Assembly (NCBI GenBank): GCA_030446685.1
Contig: JAUJMV010000034.1
Coordinates: 1-58,259 of the forward strand
Direction of reading: 5' to 3'
DNA from: Thermomicrobiales bacterium
GTDB lineage: Bacteria > Chloroflexota > Chloroflexia > Thermomicrobiales > CADCWN01
DNA length: 58,259 bases
Shown: positions 37,140 to 48,281 of the stretch, piece after piece
How positions within the stretch are numbered: the first letter of the stretch is position 1
Layout of the letters: each line of letters begins with the position of its first letter
Notes under the pieces: generated by a model
Databases searched by the model: none
Seen by the model: only the letters and a program-made list of their open reading frames with translations
What the model was told of the DNA's origin: nothing
Made by a program: the position numbers and the translations under genes

Positions 37140-37832
37140 TCCCATCGTGCGCTGCTCCGCCCTTGAGAAAGCTGACACCGCAATCCTTGGGGGGTGGCAG
37201 TGGGCGGCCTCGCGGGCCGTTGCGCCAGCGGTCGACCGGGTGTGCCGCCAGCCGGACGTGGATGCGCGCCCGGCGCCCGGCGCAGACCTCGCCAACGCAT
37301 CGGGGGACACATCGTGGACGCTTCTGTGGCCGACCGAAAAGTGCTGCGGACAGCGAAAGGCGCACCAGCGCTCGCAATCCATCGGCCATCGGCATGACCA
37401 GCATGTGTACCCCTAACCTCTGGCGAGGTCTGGCGCCCGGCGCCCGGCGCTGGACTCGGCGCGGTGAAGCGCGATCGGGACCTACCTGGCCAAGTAGCTG
37501 CCGACCGTCTCGCTCATTTGCTGGTCCATCTCCACCATCTCGTGCCCCTCCTCGCTCCGTCGACCTGCAACACCCCCCCGACGGCATCAGGCAACAGGTC
37601 CGCATCTGGTCCCAGGCCGGCTGCGGCGGCGTGATCCGGACCCTGTTCCTCTCCTACCCCCCCAGCCCCTCGAGCTTGCCCATCCGCGCCACCTTCACCC
37701 TCACCGCGCGCAAGGGTGACGGCCTGCAGCAGGTGCTCGTCAGCGGTCTGACCAGTGGCGCCGGCGGCTTCCTCGGCTACCGCCTCATCAGCATCGTGGA
37801 CCACAAGTTCGTCACCCACCTTTGCACTCGGC

Positions 37833-37986
37833 CACGACATCCGCTACGCTGGTGGGTCCCATCGTTGGCCGACGCGCTCGCCTGCATGCAGGTCGCGCAG
37901 CACGAAACGGCGCGTGTTACCGCCAGAACTGGCCCTGGCACATCGGACACGGAAGCTACCCGAATACGTCCCGGATGTCGGCTCTG
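37833..37986. mobile_element. MITE-like palindromic element, copy 2
   Basis: Diverged copy of the element at 15672-15834. Left end CACGACATCCGCTACG; right end CCGGATGTCGGCTCTG. The interior CTGGTGGGTCCCATCG.TTGGCCGA and GCAGCACGAAAC aligns with copy 1. Inserted in the secreted-protein gene. Confidence 0.55.
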
Positions 37987-37990
37987 ACGC

Positions 37991-38135
37991 TGATTCGATA
38001 CCGCTGGCGAATTCCTTGTGGCAACCCCCAACGCCTCCCGGCTTGCGTCCGTACTGGCTGCACCGGGGCGAGAACGACCCCATCCGACGCCAGAATGGCG
38101 TACAGCGGAATTCGCCAGCGGTATCTGATTCGCTG
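37991..38135. mobile_element. Palindromic element with 19-bp inverted ends
   Basis: GATACCGCTGGCGAATTCC (37997-38015) is repeated inverted at 38107-38125. No coding capacity. The end sequence shares CTGGYGAATTC-like bases with the next element, so they may be one family. Confidence 0.55.
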
Positions 38136-38267
38136 ATCCCCAATCGCAGGTTGTGGCGCGCGACTGCGGAAAACGGCCAGGCCCTGCGCCTCCGGTTTGG
38201 GACGTCCTGCAGCGGCCCGTTCCCCGCGCTCTGCCAGGGAATCCTGTCAACCCTGATCAGCGAGATG

Positions 38268-38408
38268 GACACTGGTGGCGAATTCAGAACGGCGGCACAT
38301 CCGGGCTCGGACGAAGCGCTCAGGCGGCGAACAGGTGGGGGAGTCCCCCAGCGCTCCTGGGTTCCGGAGGGTGGCCCCCCCCACCGGGAGGAATTCGCCA
38401 CCAGTGTC
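38268..38408. mobile_element. Palindromic element with 18-bp inverted ends
   Basis: GACACTGGTGGCGAATTC (38268-38285) is perfectly repeated inverted at 38391-38408. The interior contains a further G/C-run hairpin around 38338-38380. Between this and the previous element an outer inverted pair CGCTGATC/GATCAGCG (38131-38138, 38255-38262) suggests nesting. Confidence 0.55.
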
Positions 38409-38634
38409 GAGATGGCGTCAGAGCCCGGATGTCGTGGCCGGGCGCACCCACCTTGGTGAGGACACCCTCCCAAGAGGCGGCGTGAAGGTCGTCGGCCAGA
38501 CCCTCGAACAGCGTTCCGCCGTCTACGCCGCCGGCGACCCCAACGGCTGCCCCTCCGCCACTCAGCCCGTCGTCTACGGCTGGAACGGCAGTGCCTTCGT
38601 CCCACAGCGCAAGGAGCAGGTGCGCAACTGACGG

Positions 38635-38751
38635 GGCGGGTAGGCGGGTAGGCGCGTAGGCGGAGAGGGGAATGACGGCTCACAGATAGCACAGGGGACG
38701 GCCCCATTGCGGGACCGCCCCCCTAACTCCCCTACCCCCCTACCCGCCTGT

Positions 38752-38756
<5 letters not shown>
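38635..38756. terminator. Large inverted repeat between convergent genes
   Basis: Left arm 38635-38670 has a GGGTAGGCG-type repeat unit four times; right arm 38718-38756 carries the complementary CCTACCCCCCTACCCGCC. Together they can fold into a long stem and sit between two converging ends (38631 and 38752). Likely a bidirectional terminator. Confidence 0.45.
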
Positions 38757-40844
<2,088 letters not shown>

Positions 40845-41215
40845 CGTTCGCAACATCCTCTCTCGGCGGGCCTGCAGCGGCCGGGCGACCATGCGCGCGC
40901 ATGCAGGCCCCGCGGCGCTCGCCCGCTGCTCCAGCTACGCGGCGCGGCGGCCGCGGGCGACACCACGCACTTATCGGCCCATCGCCCAGGTCGGGCAACG
41001 CATAGTCCGCGCCGACCGCGTGATGCGTGCGAAGTTCCCCGTCCGTTATATACCCCCCGGCAGAGGACGCTGAGCCCGCACGATAACGAGGCGGAAACAC
41101 CACAGCGGTGCTGGCACTGGTCAAGCGCGAACCTAGGCTGGCCGGGGATGCGCCCTCGATCGCGCCCCCTGGCCCGGACCCGACGGAGGCGGCGGATCGC
41201 CCGCCACGATCCAGT
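40845..41215. other. Intergenic region between ftsH and cytochrome c gene
   Basis: No gene recognised. A possible ftsH promoter on the minus strand is TTGCCC, 17 bp, GATAAG (about 40974-41002). Confidence 0.35.
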
Positions 41216-41674
41216 CTATTTGAGGCTCCTAATGTAGTCGACGAGCGCCTGGGTCGTATCCCCCTGCTGGAGCCGGTTCCGGATTCCGGCGATGCCGGCA
41301 GACATGCCCCCCCTCGGATAGCCGGCGACAATCTTCGCGTCTGGTTGGAGGATCGACTCGCGCAGGTACGCTTCATCCCGCACCATGGTCTGCCCGTCCT
41401 CCAGCTGCACCGGAGTGCCGAAGATGCCGTTGAGCGCGGGGCCAGCACCCGGCTGACCATTCAGGTTGTGGCAATTCGTGCAGCTGAGCTGCCCGAAGAG
41501 CTGCTCTCCCCTGGCCGCCAGATCCTGCTGGCTGCCGGGCGCGCCACGGCCCCGCAGCAGCAGCCCACCTTCCCCAGGGGGCAGAGTGCTCGTGAGATAG
41601 GAGACGACGACAAGGAAACCCAGGACGACCGCGGCAAGGAGCGCCGTCAGCGGTAGGCGCGCCGAGTTGTACAT
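41216..41674 (-). CDS. Membrane-anchored c-type cytochrome
   Basis: 152 residues, ATG 41674 after AAGGAGCAGTGA. One anchor helix ([20 protein letters not shown]), then a small cytochrome c domain: [16 protein letters not shown] (CxxCH haem site), GPALNGIFG, and later methionine [10 protein letters not shown] as probable sixth ligand. The spacing resembles the cytochrome c domain at the end of some cytochrome oxidase subunit II proteins. Electron carrier outside the membrane; fits with the maturation genes upstream. Confidence 0.88.
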   Translation of the reverse strand: MYNSARLPLTALLAAVVLGFLVVVSYLTSTLPPGEGGLLLRGRGAPGSQQDLAARGEQLFGQLSCTNCHNLNGQPGAGPALNGIFGTPVQLEDGQTMVRDEAYLRESILQPDAKIVAGYPRGGMSAGIAGIRNRLQQGDTTQALVDYIRSLK

Positions 41675-42168
41675 TCACTGCTCCTTACAATCATCGGTAG
41701 GATCGTCCGTGGCATTCATCCGCGGTTGCTCATTGCCGCCCAACGGATCGCCCACTTCCGCCACCTGGCCGGGGATTACAGGCGCTTGCCGCAGGATCGG
41801 GCCAGGCCCGATCCCGTCGTCACGGCCTGAACGACGCCTGACCGCCTCACGCTCGCCGCGGGAGCGCATGTGTAACACCCGCTCAGCGGCCTTCCGGCTG
41901 GAGGGCAGCCTCGGTGAACTCGTTGGCGGCGTTCCAGAGCATCCAGCTGTTCCCGCCGAAGTCCCGCGTGGCCTGGATCTGGCGCGGACTTCCTTGGGGC
42001 CGTAGTTGATGCCGCTTCAGCATGGGCAATTTTGACCGTTGGGTACGCAGACAATCCGGCGCCGAGGAGCGCCCCGCAGATGCACTGGTGCAGACCTCGA
42101 TTAGCCCGCCTCCCCGGCGGCACCGCGCGACGCGCTTCACGTCGCGATCATCGATGGTACAGACGGGC
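41675..42168. other. Intergenic region with a possible small minus-strand peptide
   Basis: A minus-strand frame 41883-42022 reads MLKRHQLRPQGSPR then TRDFGGNSWMLWNAANEF, 46 residues. It looks protein-like but has no clear ribosome site and no family that I recognise. Nothing else is supported. Confidence 0.25.
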
Positions 42169-42477
42169 TCACAGACGGGGGGGTGCCCTGCCGGGACGGT
42201 CCACCGCATCGCGACGGCGGTAGCCCGGGGTCCGGTCCCGCGCCGCGCGGATCGCGCGCTCGATCGCCTCCTTCTCCGCGGCGGTGATCGCCGTGGCGGT
42301 GCTGCGCTCGTCGAGCCGCCGCAGCGCCGCCAGCGCCTCTCGCCTGAGGTCGGCGCGCTCCCGGTGGTACCCCTCCTCGTCGGTCTTGCCAACTTCGCGG
42401 TCGAAGTCCAGGTCGACGATCCGCGCGTAGAGGTCGTCACGCAGCCGGCGTAGCGCGTCCGCCTCACACCGCCTCAT
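42169..42477 (-). CDS. CcmI-like small cytochrome c maturation-associated protein
   Basis: 102 residues, ATG 42477 after AAGGAGGTCGGAGGTC. The core ALRRLRDDLYARIVDLDFDREVGK then DEEGYHRERADLRREALAALRRLDE matches the helical motif (DLDFD..VGK...E.Y...R..L..EA..VL..LD) found near CcmH in cytochrome c maturation clusters. No membrane segment. The C-terminal 25 residues are Arg/Pro-rich. Likely helps deliver apocytochrome or haem-ligation partners; inferred. Confidence 0.65.
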   Translation of the reverse strand: MRRCEADALRRLRDDLYARIVDLDFDREVGKTDEEGYHRERADLRREALAALRRLDERSTATAITAAEKEAIERAIRAARDRTPGYRRRDAVDRPGRAPPRL

Positions 42478-42608
42478 GACCTCCGACCTCCTTTACATAT
42501 GCTTCACCTGCAGGTGGCAGAGAACGGCAAGCGTGACGGCAAGGGTTTCGAGCCCTGGCTAACAAATTTCGCCGTTACTCGACGATAACCCTGCCATCCT
42601 CACGAGCG

Positions 42609-42773
42609 CTATGTGTATAGGAGGTCATGAGGCAGTGTGTCCGCCTCACCCTCCGTTTCCGCGTGCCGCGCGATCCTCGGCACGCCGAACGAGCGCGGCC
42701 AGAGCAGCGGCCCGCGGGTGTAGACCAACGCGGCGAGCCCGAGAAGCGTCCCTGCGAGCACCGGCAGGCTCAT
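42609..42773 (-). CDS. Small membrane protein overlapping ccmH
   Basis: 54 residues. ATG 42773 overlaps the CcmH stop (ATGA). One helix (LPVLAGTLLGLAALVYTRGPLLW), then a polar tail. Probably a small partner of the maturation system; no family recognised. Confidence 0.55.
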   Translation of the reverse strand: MSLPVLAGTLLGLAALVYTRGPLLWPRSFGVPRIARHAETEGEADTLPHDLLYT

Positions 42774-43330
42774 CGCGCCCCACCGTGTCGGAAGCGCGCC
42801 AGCTCGCGCTCCAGCCACTCGTCGTCGGTCGCCGGCGCGACGTCGCTCGTCGACGGCGCGCTCGCTTGCCGGTCCCCAATCCCCCCCTGGTCCCCGCGCC
42901 GCAGCCAGCCATGCAGCACGACGCCCACGATACCCAGGCCGACCAACAGCGCGACGATCGGGGCGACCCAGACGCCGAGCGCGAAGCCGCGCGCCGGCGG
43001 CTCGGCGAGGATGCTGACACCGTACACGTCGACGAAATACTGGATGATCTGCTGGCGCGATTCGCCGGCCTCCAACTTCTGTCGGATGACGTCCCGCATC
43101 TGCACGGAGATCTGCGCGTTGGAGTCGGCAACCGTCTGGCCGGCACAGACGGGGCAGAGCAGCTCTTTCGCGATCGCGCGCACCTGGTCGTCGAGCATGT
43201 CCGCGCGCGCGGGAGGCGGCAGGGCGGCGAAGGGGAGGAGGACGATCAGGAGCGCGAGGAGCGCGCACCCACGATCCAGGGAGTTGCCGGGGGCAGGGGG
43301 GATAGGCGACAGCCGGATCCTAGTCCCCAT
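42770..43330 (-). CDS. ccmH: CcmH cytochrome c maturation thiol reductase
   Basis: 186 residues. Signal peptide (CALLALLIVLLPFAALPPPARA), then IAKELLCPVCAGQTVADSNAQISVQMRDVIRQKLEAGESRQQIIQYFVDVYG, the CcmH/CycL signature with redox LCPVC. A helix (VAPIVALLVGLGIVGVVLHGWL) and an acidic tail follow. CcmH reduces apocytochrome CxxCH thiols before haem attachment. The start overlaps the end of the upstream CcmF-like piece. Confidence 0.9.
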   Translation of the reverse strand: MGTRIRLSPIPPAPGNSLDRGCALLALLIVLLPFAALPPPARADMLDDQVRAIAKELLCPVCAGQTVADSNAQISVQMRDVIRQKLEAGESRQQIIQYFVDVYGVSILAEPPARGFALGVWVAPIVALLVGLGIVGVVLHGWLRRGDQGGIGDRQASAPSTSDVAPATDDEWLERELARFRHGGAR

Positions 43331-43697
43331 ACGCCACCACCCCTCGCGGCGCCGGCTCGGGCTCCGCCGCGCGCACGGCGCGTGGCCGCGGGCGCGGCCA
43401 CATGGCGAAGATGGTGCCCACCAGCACGATCACCCCGCTGATCCAGAGCCAGACGACCAGCGGGTTGACCGCCAGCAGGAAGGAGGCCCCGTTGGCGTCC
43501 CAGCCGGTCAGCACGATGAGGAAGCCGACCGCGCCCAGGATGGCCAGCGCGACGACCGCCAGCTGCCGTCGCTTGTCCCACTGCTGGGGGACGCGATCCT
43601 GGATGGACATGCCCGGTAGGCACGAAGCACCCGCCTGTTCGTGGGCGCGCTCGATAGTCTGCCCCGCCATCGCATACTCCCCAATACCGAGCGTCAT
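43320..43697 (-). CDS. CcmF C-terminal-like fragment
   Basis: 125 residues as read; ATG 43610 may be the real start. RRQLAVVALAILGAVGFLIVLTGW and FLLAVNPLVVWLWISGVIVLVGTIFAMWP match the last two helices of CcmF, the haem lyase subunit. The other dozen helices and the WWD domain are absent from the window. It could be a truncated ccmF or a stand-alone two-helix subunit. The intact stop/start overlap with ccmH argues that it is still translated. Confidence 0.6.
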   Translation of the reverse strand: MTLGIGEYAMAGQTIERAHEQAGASCLPGMSIQDRVPQQWDKRRQLAVVALAILGAVGFLIVLTGWDANGASFLLAVNPLVVWLWISGVIVLVGTIFAMWPRPRPRAVRAAEPEPAPRGVVAYGD

Positions 43698-43788
43698 GGC
43701 GCGCGCCCGCTCACCTACTCCACCCTATCACCCAAACGCTCGGCCTCAGTGCCCGCCCTCCGACGTCACCCTCGGCCTTCAACAACGC

Positions 43789-44655
43789 TTAACGCTCGAT
43801 CGGCGCGCGGACGAGGGAGCCCCACTCGGTCCAGGAGCCGTCGTAGTTCTTGACGTCGGGGTAGCCGAGGAGCTGGGTCAGCACGAACCAGGTGTGGGCG
43901 CTGCGCTCGCCGATGCGGCAGTAGGCGACGACCGGCTGGTCTGGCGTGATCCCCTGGCCACCGTAGATCTCGCGCAGCTCGCCCGCGCCCTTGAAGGTGC
44001 CGTCCTCGCTGGCGGCGGTGCCCCAGGGGATGTTCCGCGCGCCGGGGATGTGGCCCGCGCGCTGCGCCCCCTCCTGGGGGTAGTTCGCCATGTGGACGAC
44101 CTCGCCGCGGTACTCCTCGGGGGAGCGCACGTCGACGATCGGCCGCCCCGCTCGCATGTGCTCGAGAACCTGATCGCGGAAGGCGCGGAGCGACTCGTCG
44201 GCCTCCCGGGCGCGGTACTCACTCGGGGGGTACTGCGGGACCTCGCGGGTGAGGGGGCGGCCCTCGGCCTCCCACTTGGCCCGGCCGCCGTTCATGATCC
44301 GGCAGTCGCGGTGGCCGTACATCTTGAAGAGCCAGTAGGTGTAGGCGGCGTACCAGTTGTTGCGGTCGCCGTAGAAGACGACCGTCGTGTCGTTGGCGAT
44401 GCCGCGCGCGGACATCAGCCGCTCGAACTGCTCCTTGCCGATGAAGTCGCGCGTGAGCTGGTCCTGCTCGTCCTCGTGCCAGTCGATCTTGACTGCACCC
44501 GGGATGTGGCCGACCTCGTACAGCAGCACGTCCTCGTCCGACTCGACGATGCGTACGTTGGGGTCGTCGAGATGCTCGGCTACCCAGTCGGTCCCCACCA
44601 GCACGTCCGGGTTGGCGTAGCCCCCTGTCGCCGTCGCCGTCTGCTCCTGGACCAT
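43789..44655 (-). CDS. Thiosulfate/3-mercaptopyruvate sulfurtransferase
   Basis: 288 residues, intact, ATG 44655 after AGGAGGAGG. Two rhodanese domains: the inactive first ([36 protein letters not shown]) and the second with [24 protein letters not shown] and catalytic loop [14 protein letters not shown] (Cys). It moves sulfane sulfur from thiosulfate or mercaptopyruvate to thiols. Its promoter contains a BlaI-type operator, linking sulfur transfer to the copper/redox regulon. Confidence 0.92.
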   Translation of the reverse strand: MVQEQTATATGGYANPDVLVGTDWVAEHLDDPNVRIVESDEDVLLYEVGHIPGAVKIDWHEDEQDQLTRDFIGKEQFERLMSARGIANDTTVVFYGDRNNWYAAYTYWLFKMYGHRDCRIMNGGRAKWEAEGRPLTREVPQYPPSEYRAREADESLRAFRDQVLEHMRAGRPIVDVRSPEEYRGEVVHMANYPQEGAQRAGHIPGARNIPWGTAASEDGTFKGAGELREIYGGQGITPDQPVVAYCRIGERSAHTWFVLTQLLGYPDVKNYDGSWTEWGSLVRAPIER

Positions 44656-44827
44656 CCGTTCCTCCTCCTGTCGCGGCGCCCGCGCGACGACCGGCCGCTC
44701 GCGATCCTGGTCATCCACGATGAATGGGGCTCGATCACGGCTCCATTTTTGGCTTGCCGTGCTTGCTGAGCCCATAGCGCCCCTGGCACACGTTCCACAC
44801 CTTGCCAGCTAGCCCATCCCTTGCTTG

Positions 44828-44861
44828 ATTATACCCGCCAATAGTACTATCGTCAATAGTA
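44828..44861 (-). promoter_or_regulatory. Sulfurtransferase promoter with embedded operator, copy 9
   Basis: On the minus strand the perfect palindrome TACTATTGACGATAGTA (44845-44861) contains -35 TTGACG (44851-44856). A 17-bp spacer leads to a consensus -10 TATAAT (44828-44833). About 170 bases of leader precede the sulfurtransferase ATG. Confidence 0.85.
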
Positions 44862-44940
44862 GCGCGGGGGAAATGTTTCCCCTGTCGGAGAGAGGCGATG
44901 CAGAGGTTTCCCCAGCCGGGCCCGGGGAAAGAGAAACACA

Positions 44941-46528
44941 ATGACTTGTATTCCGTGCTCCGACCATCGGCGAAGCGCGGGGCTCCCCGCTGCGCCTGAT
45001 CGTCTTCATCGGCGGCGTCAGCTCCATCGGCGTCGCGATCGCCGCCTCCCGCCCGGTGGCGCCCTACTTCGGCAACTCGACCTTCATCTGGGCGACGTTG
45101 ATCGGCCTGATGCTGACCTACCTCTCGGTCGGCTACTACCTGGGCGGCAAGCTGGCCGACCGCTACCCGAGCGAGCGGCTGCTCTACACCCTGACCGCGA
45201 TCGCCGCCGTCTCGATCGCGCTGATCCCGTTCTTGTCGCGCCCGCTGCTCAACGCCTCGGTCGACGCCTTCGCCGATCTGGCGGTGGGCGCCTTCTACGG
45301 CCGCCTGGTCGCGATCGTCTTCCTCTTCCTCGTGCCGATCACCCTGCTGGGCTGCGTCTCTCCGATGGTGATCCGGCTGCGGCTCAACGCCGTCGGCGAG
45401 GCGGGCGGCACCGCTGGCTCGCTCTACGCCCTCCCGACGGTCGGTTCCATCGTCGGCTCGTTCCTGCCGGTCCTGGTGCTGATCCCCTACCTCGGCACTT
45501 ACGAGACGTTCTACGCCTTCGCGATCATGCTCGGCGTGACCTCGCTGATCGGACTGCTGCTGGCGCGGGCGTGGGTCCCGGCGCTCTCCGCGACCTCGGT
45601 CCTCCTGGTGGTGCTGCTCGTCGTCGGCCTCTGGCAGCCGGGCGATTTGCGGCGCGCGGAGGCGGGCGAACTGCTCTACGAGGGCGAGTCGGAGTACAAC
45701 TACATCCAGGTGATCAAGAACGGCGACGAGGTCGGCCTGGTCCTCAACGAGGGGCACGCGATCCACTCGATCTACAACCCCAACCGGCTGCTGACCGAAG
45801 GCCCCTGGGACTACTTCATGCTGGGGCCGTACTTCAACCGGGACCAGCGGCCGGAGGATGTCGACTCCCTCCTGCTGATCGGCCTGGCCGGCGGGACGAC
45901 CGCCCGGCAGTTCACCAACGTCTACGGCCCGATCCCGATCGACGGGGTGGAGATCGACCCGCGGATCGTCGAGATCGGCCGCGAGTACTTCGCGATGAAC
46001 GAGCCGAACCTCAACGTCTTCGTGGAGGACGGCCGCTACGTCCTCAAGCGCACCGACCGCACGTACGATGTGATCGGCGTGGACGTCTACCGCCAGCCCT
46101 ACATCCCGTTCCAGTTGACGACGCGCGAGTTCTTCCAGGAGAGTTACGATCGGCTGAACGACGACGGCGTGATGGTGCTCAGCGCCGGGCGCTACGGGAC
46201 CGACTACCGCCTGGTCCACGCGATCGCGACGACGACGAAGGCGGTATTCCCGAACGTCTACCTGATCGACGTGGGGCGCTTCTCCAACACGATGGTCGTC
46301 GCCACCAAGCAGCCGAGCGACCTCGCCAATTACCGCGCCAACATCGCGCAACTGCCGCAAGGCTCGCCGCTGCGGACGATCGGCGAGTTGAGCCTGCAGA
46401 CCGGGAACATCCGCGAGTGGACGGGCGGGGGCGACGAGCACATCGTCTTCAGCAACAACCGCGCGCCGGTGGATCTGGTGATCGACCAGGTCATCATCGG
46501 CGCGGCGCAGGGCGAGAGGCGCCGGTGA
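44941..46528 (+). CDS. Membrane-fused spermidine synthase-like methyl/aminopropyltransferase fold protein (one frameshift)
   Basis: ATG 44941 reads MTCIPCSDH, and a slip near 44975 leads into the main frame. Residues 10-230: seven or so helices (LIVFIGGVSSIGVAIAASRPVAPYFGNSTFIWATLIGLMLTYLSVGYYLGG begins them). Then a Rossmann domain: EYNYIQVI, LVLNEGHAIHSIY, DSLLLIGLAGGTTARQFTNVYG, IDGVEIDPRIVEIGREYF, DGRYVLKRTDRTYDVIGVDVYRQPYIPF. This is the fused MFS/spermidine synthase family (SpeE-like). True polyamine synthesis is not assured: the catalytic D-x-x-D region here reads DVYRQPY. Location: membrane with cytoplasmic domain. Confidence 0.8.
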
Positions 46529-46819
46529 CCGGGCCTCGCCAAGACCTCCCACGGGAACACGCCCGATCACGCGTGCTGCCGGCTCGAGCAACGGCACGGC
46601 CTGGGCCGCGTTGGAACAGGTCGGCGTCCCCGGTGTGCGCGAGCCAGGGACAGAACCATCTCGTGGCGGCGGTCACCGCCGCCCCAGCTGGGTCGCGATC
46701 TTGACCGAACCTTGAGGTCGTCCCGCATCGGGACTTGAGGATTCCCGGGCATACTGGGACAGCAGCGGGGAATCATGACGACTGCCCCGCAGGAATAGGT
46801 CCGACAGGAGGAAACACGC

Positions 46820-47089
46820 GTGGGTGTGCTGGGAGGATGCGCGGCGGGCGCCGGCTGGGGCCTGCTCGGTCTCGCGCTGACGCTGGTGTTCTGGGTCGGC
46901 GTGATCGGGCTGCTCGCCTCGCGCGCGCGCGGCTTCGGCCGGGGCGCGCCGGCGGCGGCCCGGACGCGGGCCGCCGGCGGGGATCGGGCGTTGGCCACAC
47001 TGCGCGAGCGTTACGCTCGCGGCGAAATCGACCACGGCGAGTTCGAGGAACGGCGCAGGGCGCTCGCCGATCAGTTCCCGGCGCTCTAG
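46820..47089 (+). CDS. SHOCT-domain small membrane protein
   Basis: 89 residues, GTG 46820 after AGGAGG. One helix (WGLLGLALTLVFWVGVIGLLA), a Gly/Ala/Arg-rich linker and a C-terminal SHOCT motif ALATLRERYARGEIDHGEFEERRRAL. SHOCT domains are short oligomerisation modules. Function unknown; such genes are frequent near copper efflux genes. Confidence 0.75.
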   Translation: MGVLGGCAAGAGWGLLGLALTLVFWVGVIGLLASRARGFGRGAPAAARTRAAGGDRALATLRERYARGEIDHGEFEERRRALADQFPAL

Positions 47090-47696
47090 GCTATCCGGTG
47101 GCGCGCCTCCCGACTCGCGAACGGTCCAACTGAAACGTGGCCGCATCGGACCGCCAATCCCGGTCGCGACGCTGAGAACAGGGGGGACGATGGTGTCGAG
47201 GTGGCACGGTGGGTGGCTGGACGAATCGACCATGGGGCGGCGTCCCCGGTTGCGGCCCGAGCGCGGCGGTTATGGCCGGCCGCGAGGACCGAGGGCGCGC
47301 CCGGTCGGCGCCCCGGACCCGGCAATGCTCGACCAGCTGCCGAACGGCGGCGAAGGCGTCGCGGCCATTAATGGCGCCTGTGATACTCGCGCAAGGCACG
47401 ATATCCGACGCAGAGCGTTTATGCGCGCCGATGCGTGGTGGCCGACCGGCCCGCACCCGCCTGGCCCGGCTGCCGCGGACACCACCCCGGCCGGGCATTG
47501 GGGCACGTCATGCAGACAAGCCCCGTCGGACAACTCCGCGCACCGGCCGCCAGCCGCCTGGACACGGCGGCCGCGGAGGCGGCGGGCTAGGTCCCCTCCG
47601 CGCCGGCCCTGCCCGTTGGCCCGTCCTCCGACACAGATATGTCCCTCCAGGGGCGTGCGCGCCCAACATGCTGCGAAAGCAGTCAAGGAGAATCGG
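47090..47696. other. Intergenic region, no gene supported
   Basis: No operator, hairpin or coding motif stands out in these 600 bases. Confidence 0.35.
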
Positions 47697-48074
47697 ATGC
47701 TTCGGAAAGTCACGCTTCTGCTCTTTCTGGCCCTCGCCCTCGTCGGGCGACCGACCGGCGCCGAGGCGGCGCAGGACGCGACATGGCTGGACCTGCCGCC
47801 CGGCATTGCCGCGCAAGCCGAACCGATCCACGAGGCGATGATGGCGCGGTGTCAGCGCGCGGGGATGTCGCCCGAGCACATGCGGATGATGATGGTCGAC
47901 CTGCAGCGGATGGCCGACCAGTTGCCGCCGGGCGTCTTCCTCGAGATCCTCCGCCTGATGTCGGAGATGGATATGGCGGAAATGATGGCTGTGCACCAGG
48001 CGGTGCGCGAGGGCGGACTGCTGCAAGAGCCGCCGGGGCAGGTCGCGCGCTTCGTGCGGGAACTGGCGCGCTGA
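47697..48074 (+). CDS. Exported small Met-rich helical protein
   Basis: 125 residues, ATG 47697 after AAGGAGAATC. Signal peptide (MLRKVTLLLFLALALVGRPTGAEA). The mature part is helical with many Met and His: HEAMMARCQRAGMSPEHMRMMMVDLQRM and LRLMSEMDMAEMMAVHQAV. Methionine/histidine clusters in an exported protein suggest periplasmic Cu(I) binding, but this is inferred from composition only. Followed by a strong hairpin. Confidence 0.7.
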   Translation: MLRKVTLLLFLALALVGRPTGAEAAQDATWLDLPPGIAAQAEPIHEAMMARCQRAGMSPEHMRMMMVDLQRMADQLPPGVFLEILRLMSEMDMAEMMAVHQAVREGGLLQEPPGQVARFVRELAR

Positions 48075-48090
48075 ACCACGACGATACCCC

Positions 48091-48122
48091 GCGGGCGGGG
48101 GGGCTGCGTCCCCCCCGCCCGC
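48091..48122 (+). terminator. Hairpin terminator
   Basis: Perfect 13-bp stem (GCGGGCGGGGGGG / CCCCCCCGCCCGC), 6-base loop, 17 bases after the preceding stop. Confidence 0.6.
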
Positions 48123-48281
48123 GCTTCGTCACGGGTTTGGGGACGTCGTTGGGTACACGAAGGTGTTGGAAAAAACGGCCGATCAACTCACGCACGCGGT
48201 AACCGGCGCGACGGCGCCCACAGGGCCGTCGCGAGGGAGGGCGCTTCCCCACACCGATGCCGCCCCGGAGGCGCGAACGAT

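Larger units (their letters stand above)
37563..38631 (+). pseudogene. Secreted-protein gene (LppP/LprE-like end) interrupted by small elements
   Basis: From about 37563 a coherent peptide runs (IRQQVRIWSQAGCGGVIRTLFLSYPP, then FTLTARKGDGLQQVLVSGL and IVDHKFVTHL). At about 37820 it gives way to MITE-like sequence. It resumes near 38481 as GVKVVGQTLEQRSAVYAAGDPNGCPSATQPVVYGWNG, ending at TGA 38631. The end pattern (VYA.GDPN.CPS) is typical of small secreted lipoproteins with a disulfide. No start codon region is recognisable. The N-terminus is missing or decayed, so the gene is dead. Confidence 0.6.

Noticed and set aside
37833..38408. Integron attC sites as an explanation of the palindromic elements
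   Set aside because: No GTTRRRY/RYYYAAC core sites at the ends, and no integrase or cassettes.
41686..41702. TACAATCATCGGTAGGA upstream of the cytochrome c gene
   Set aside because: Several mismatches to the operator and it overlaps the ribosome site; no promoter geometry like the other copies.
42143..42159. Half operator GATCATCGATGGTA in front of a short minus-strand peptide
   Set aside because: The left half-site is lost and no -35/-10 pair fits; likely chance or a dead site.
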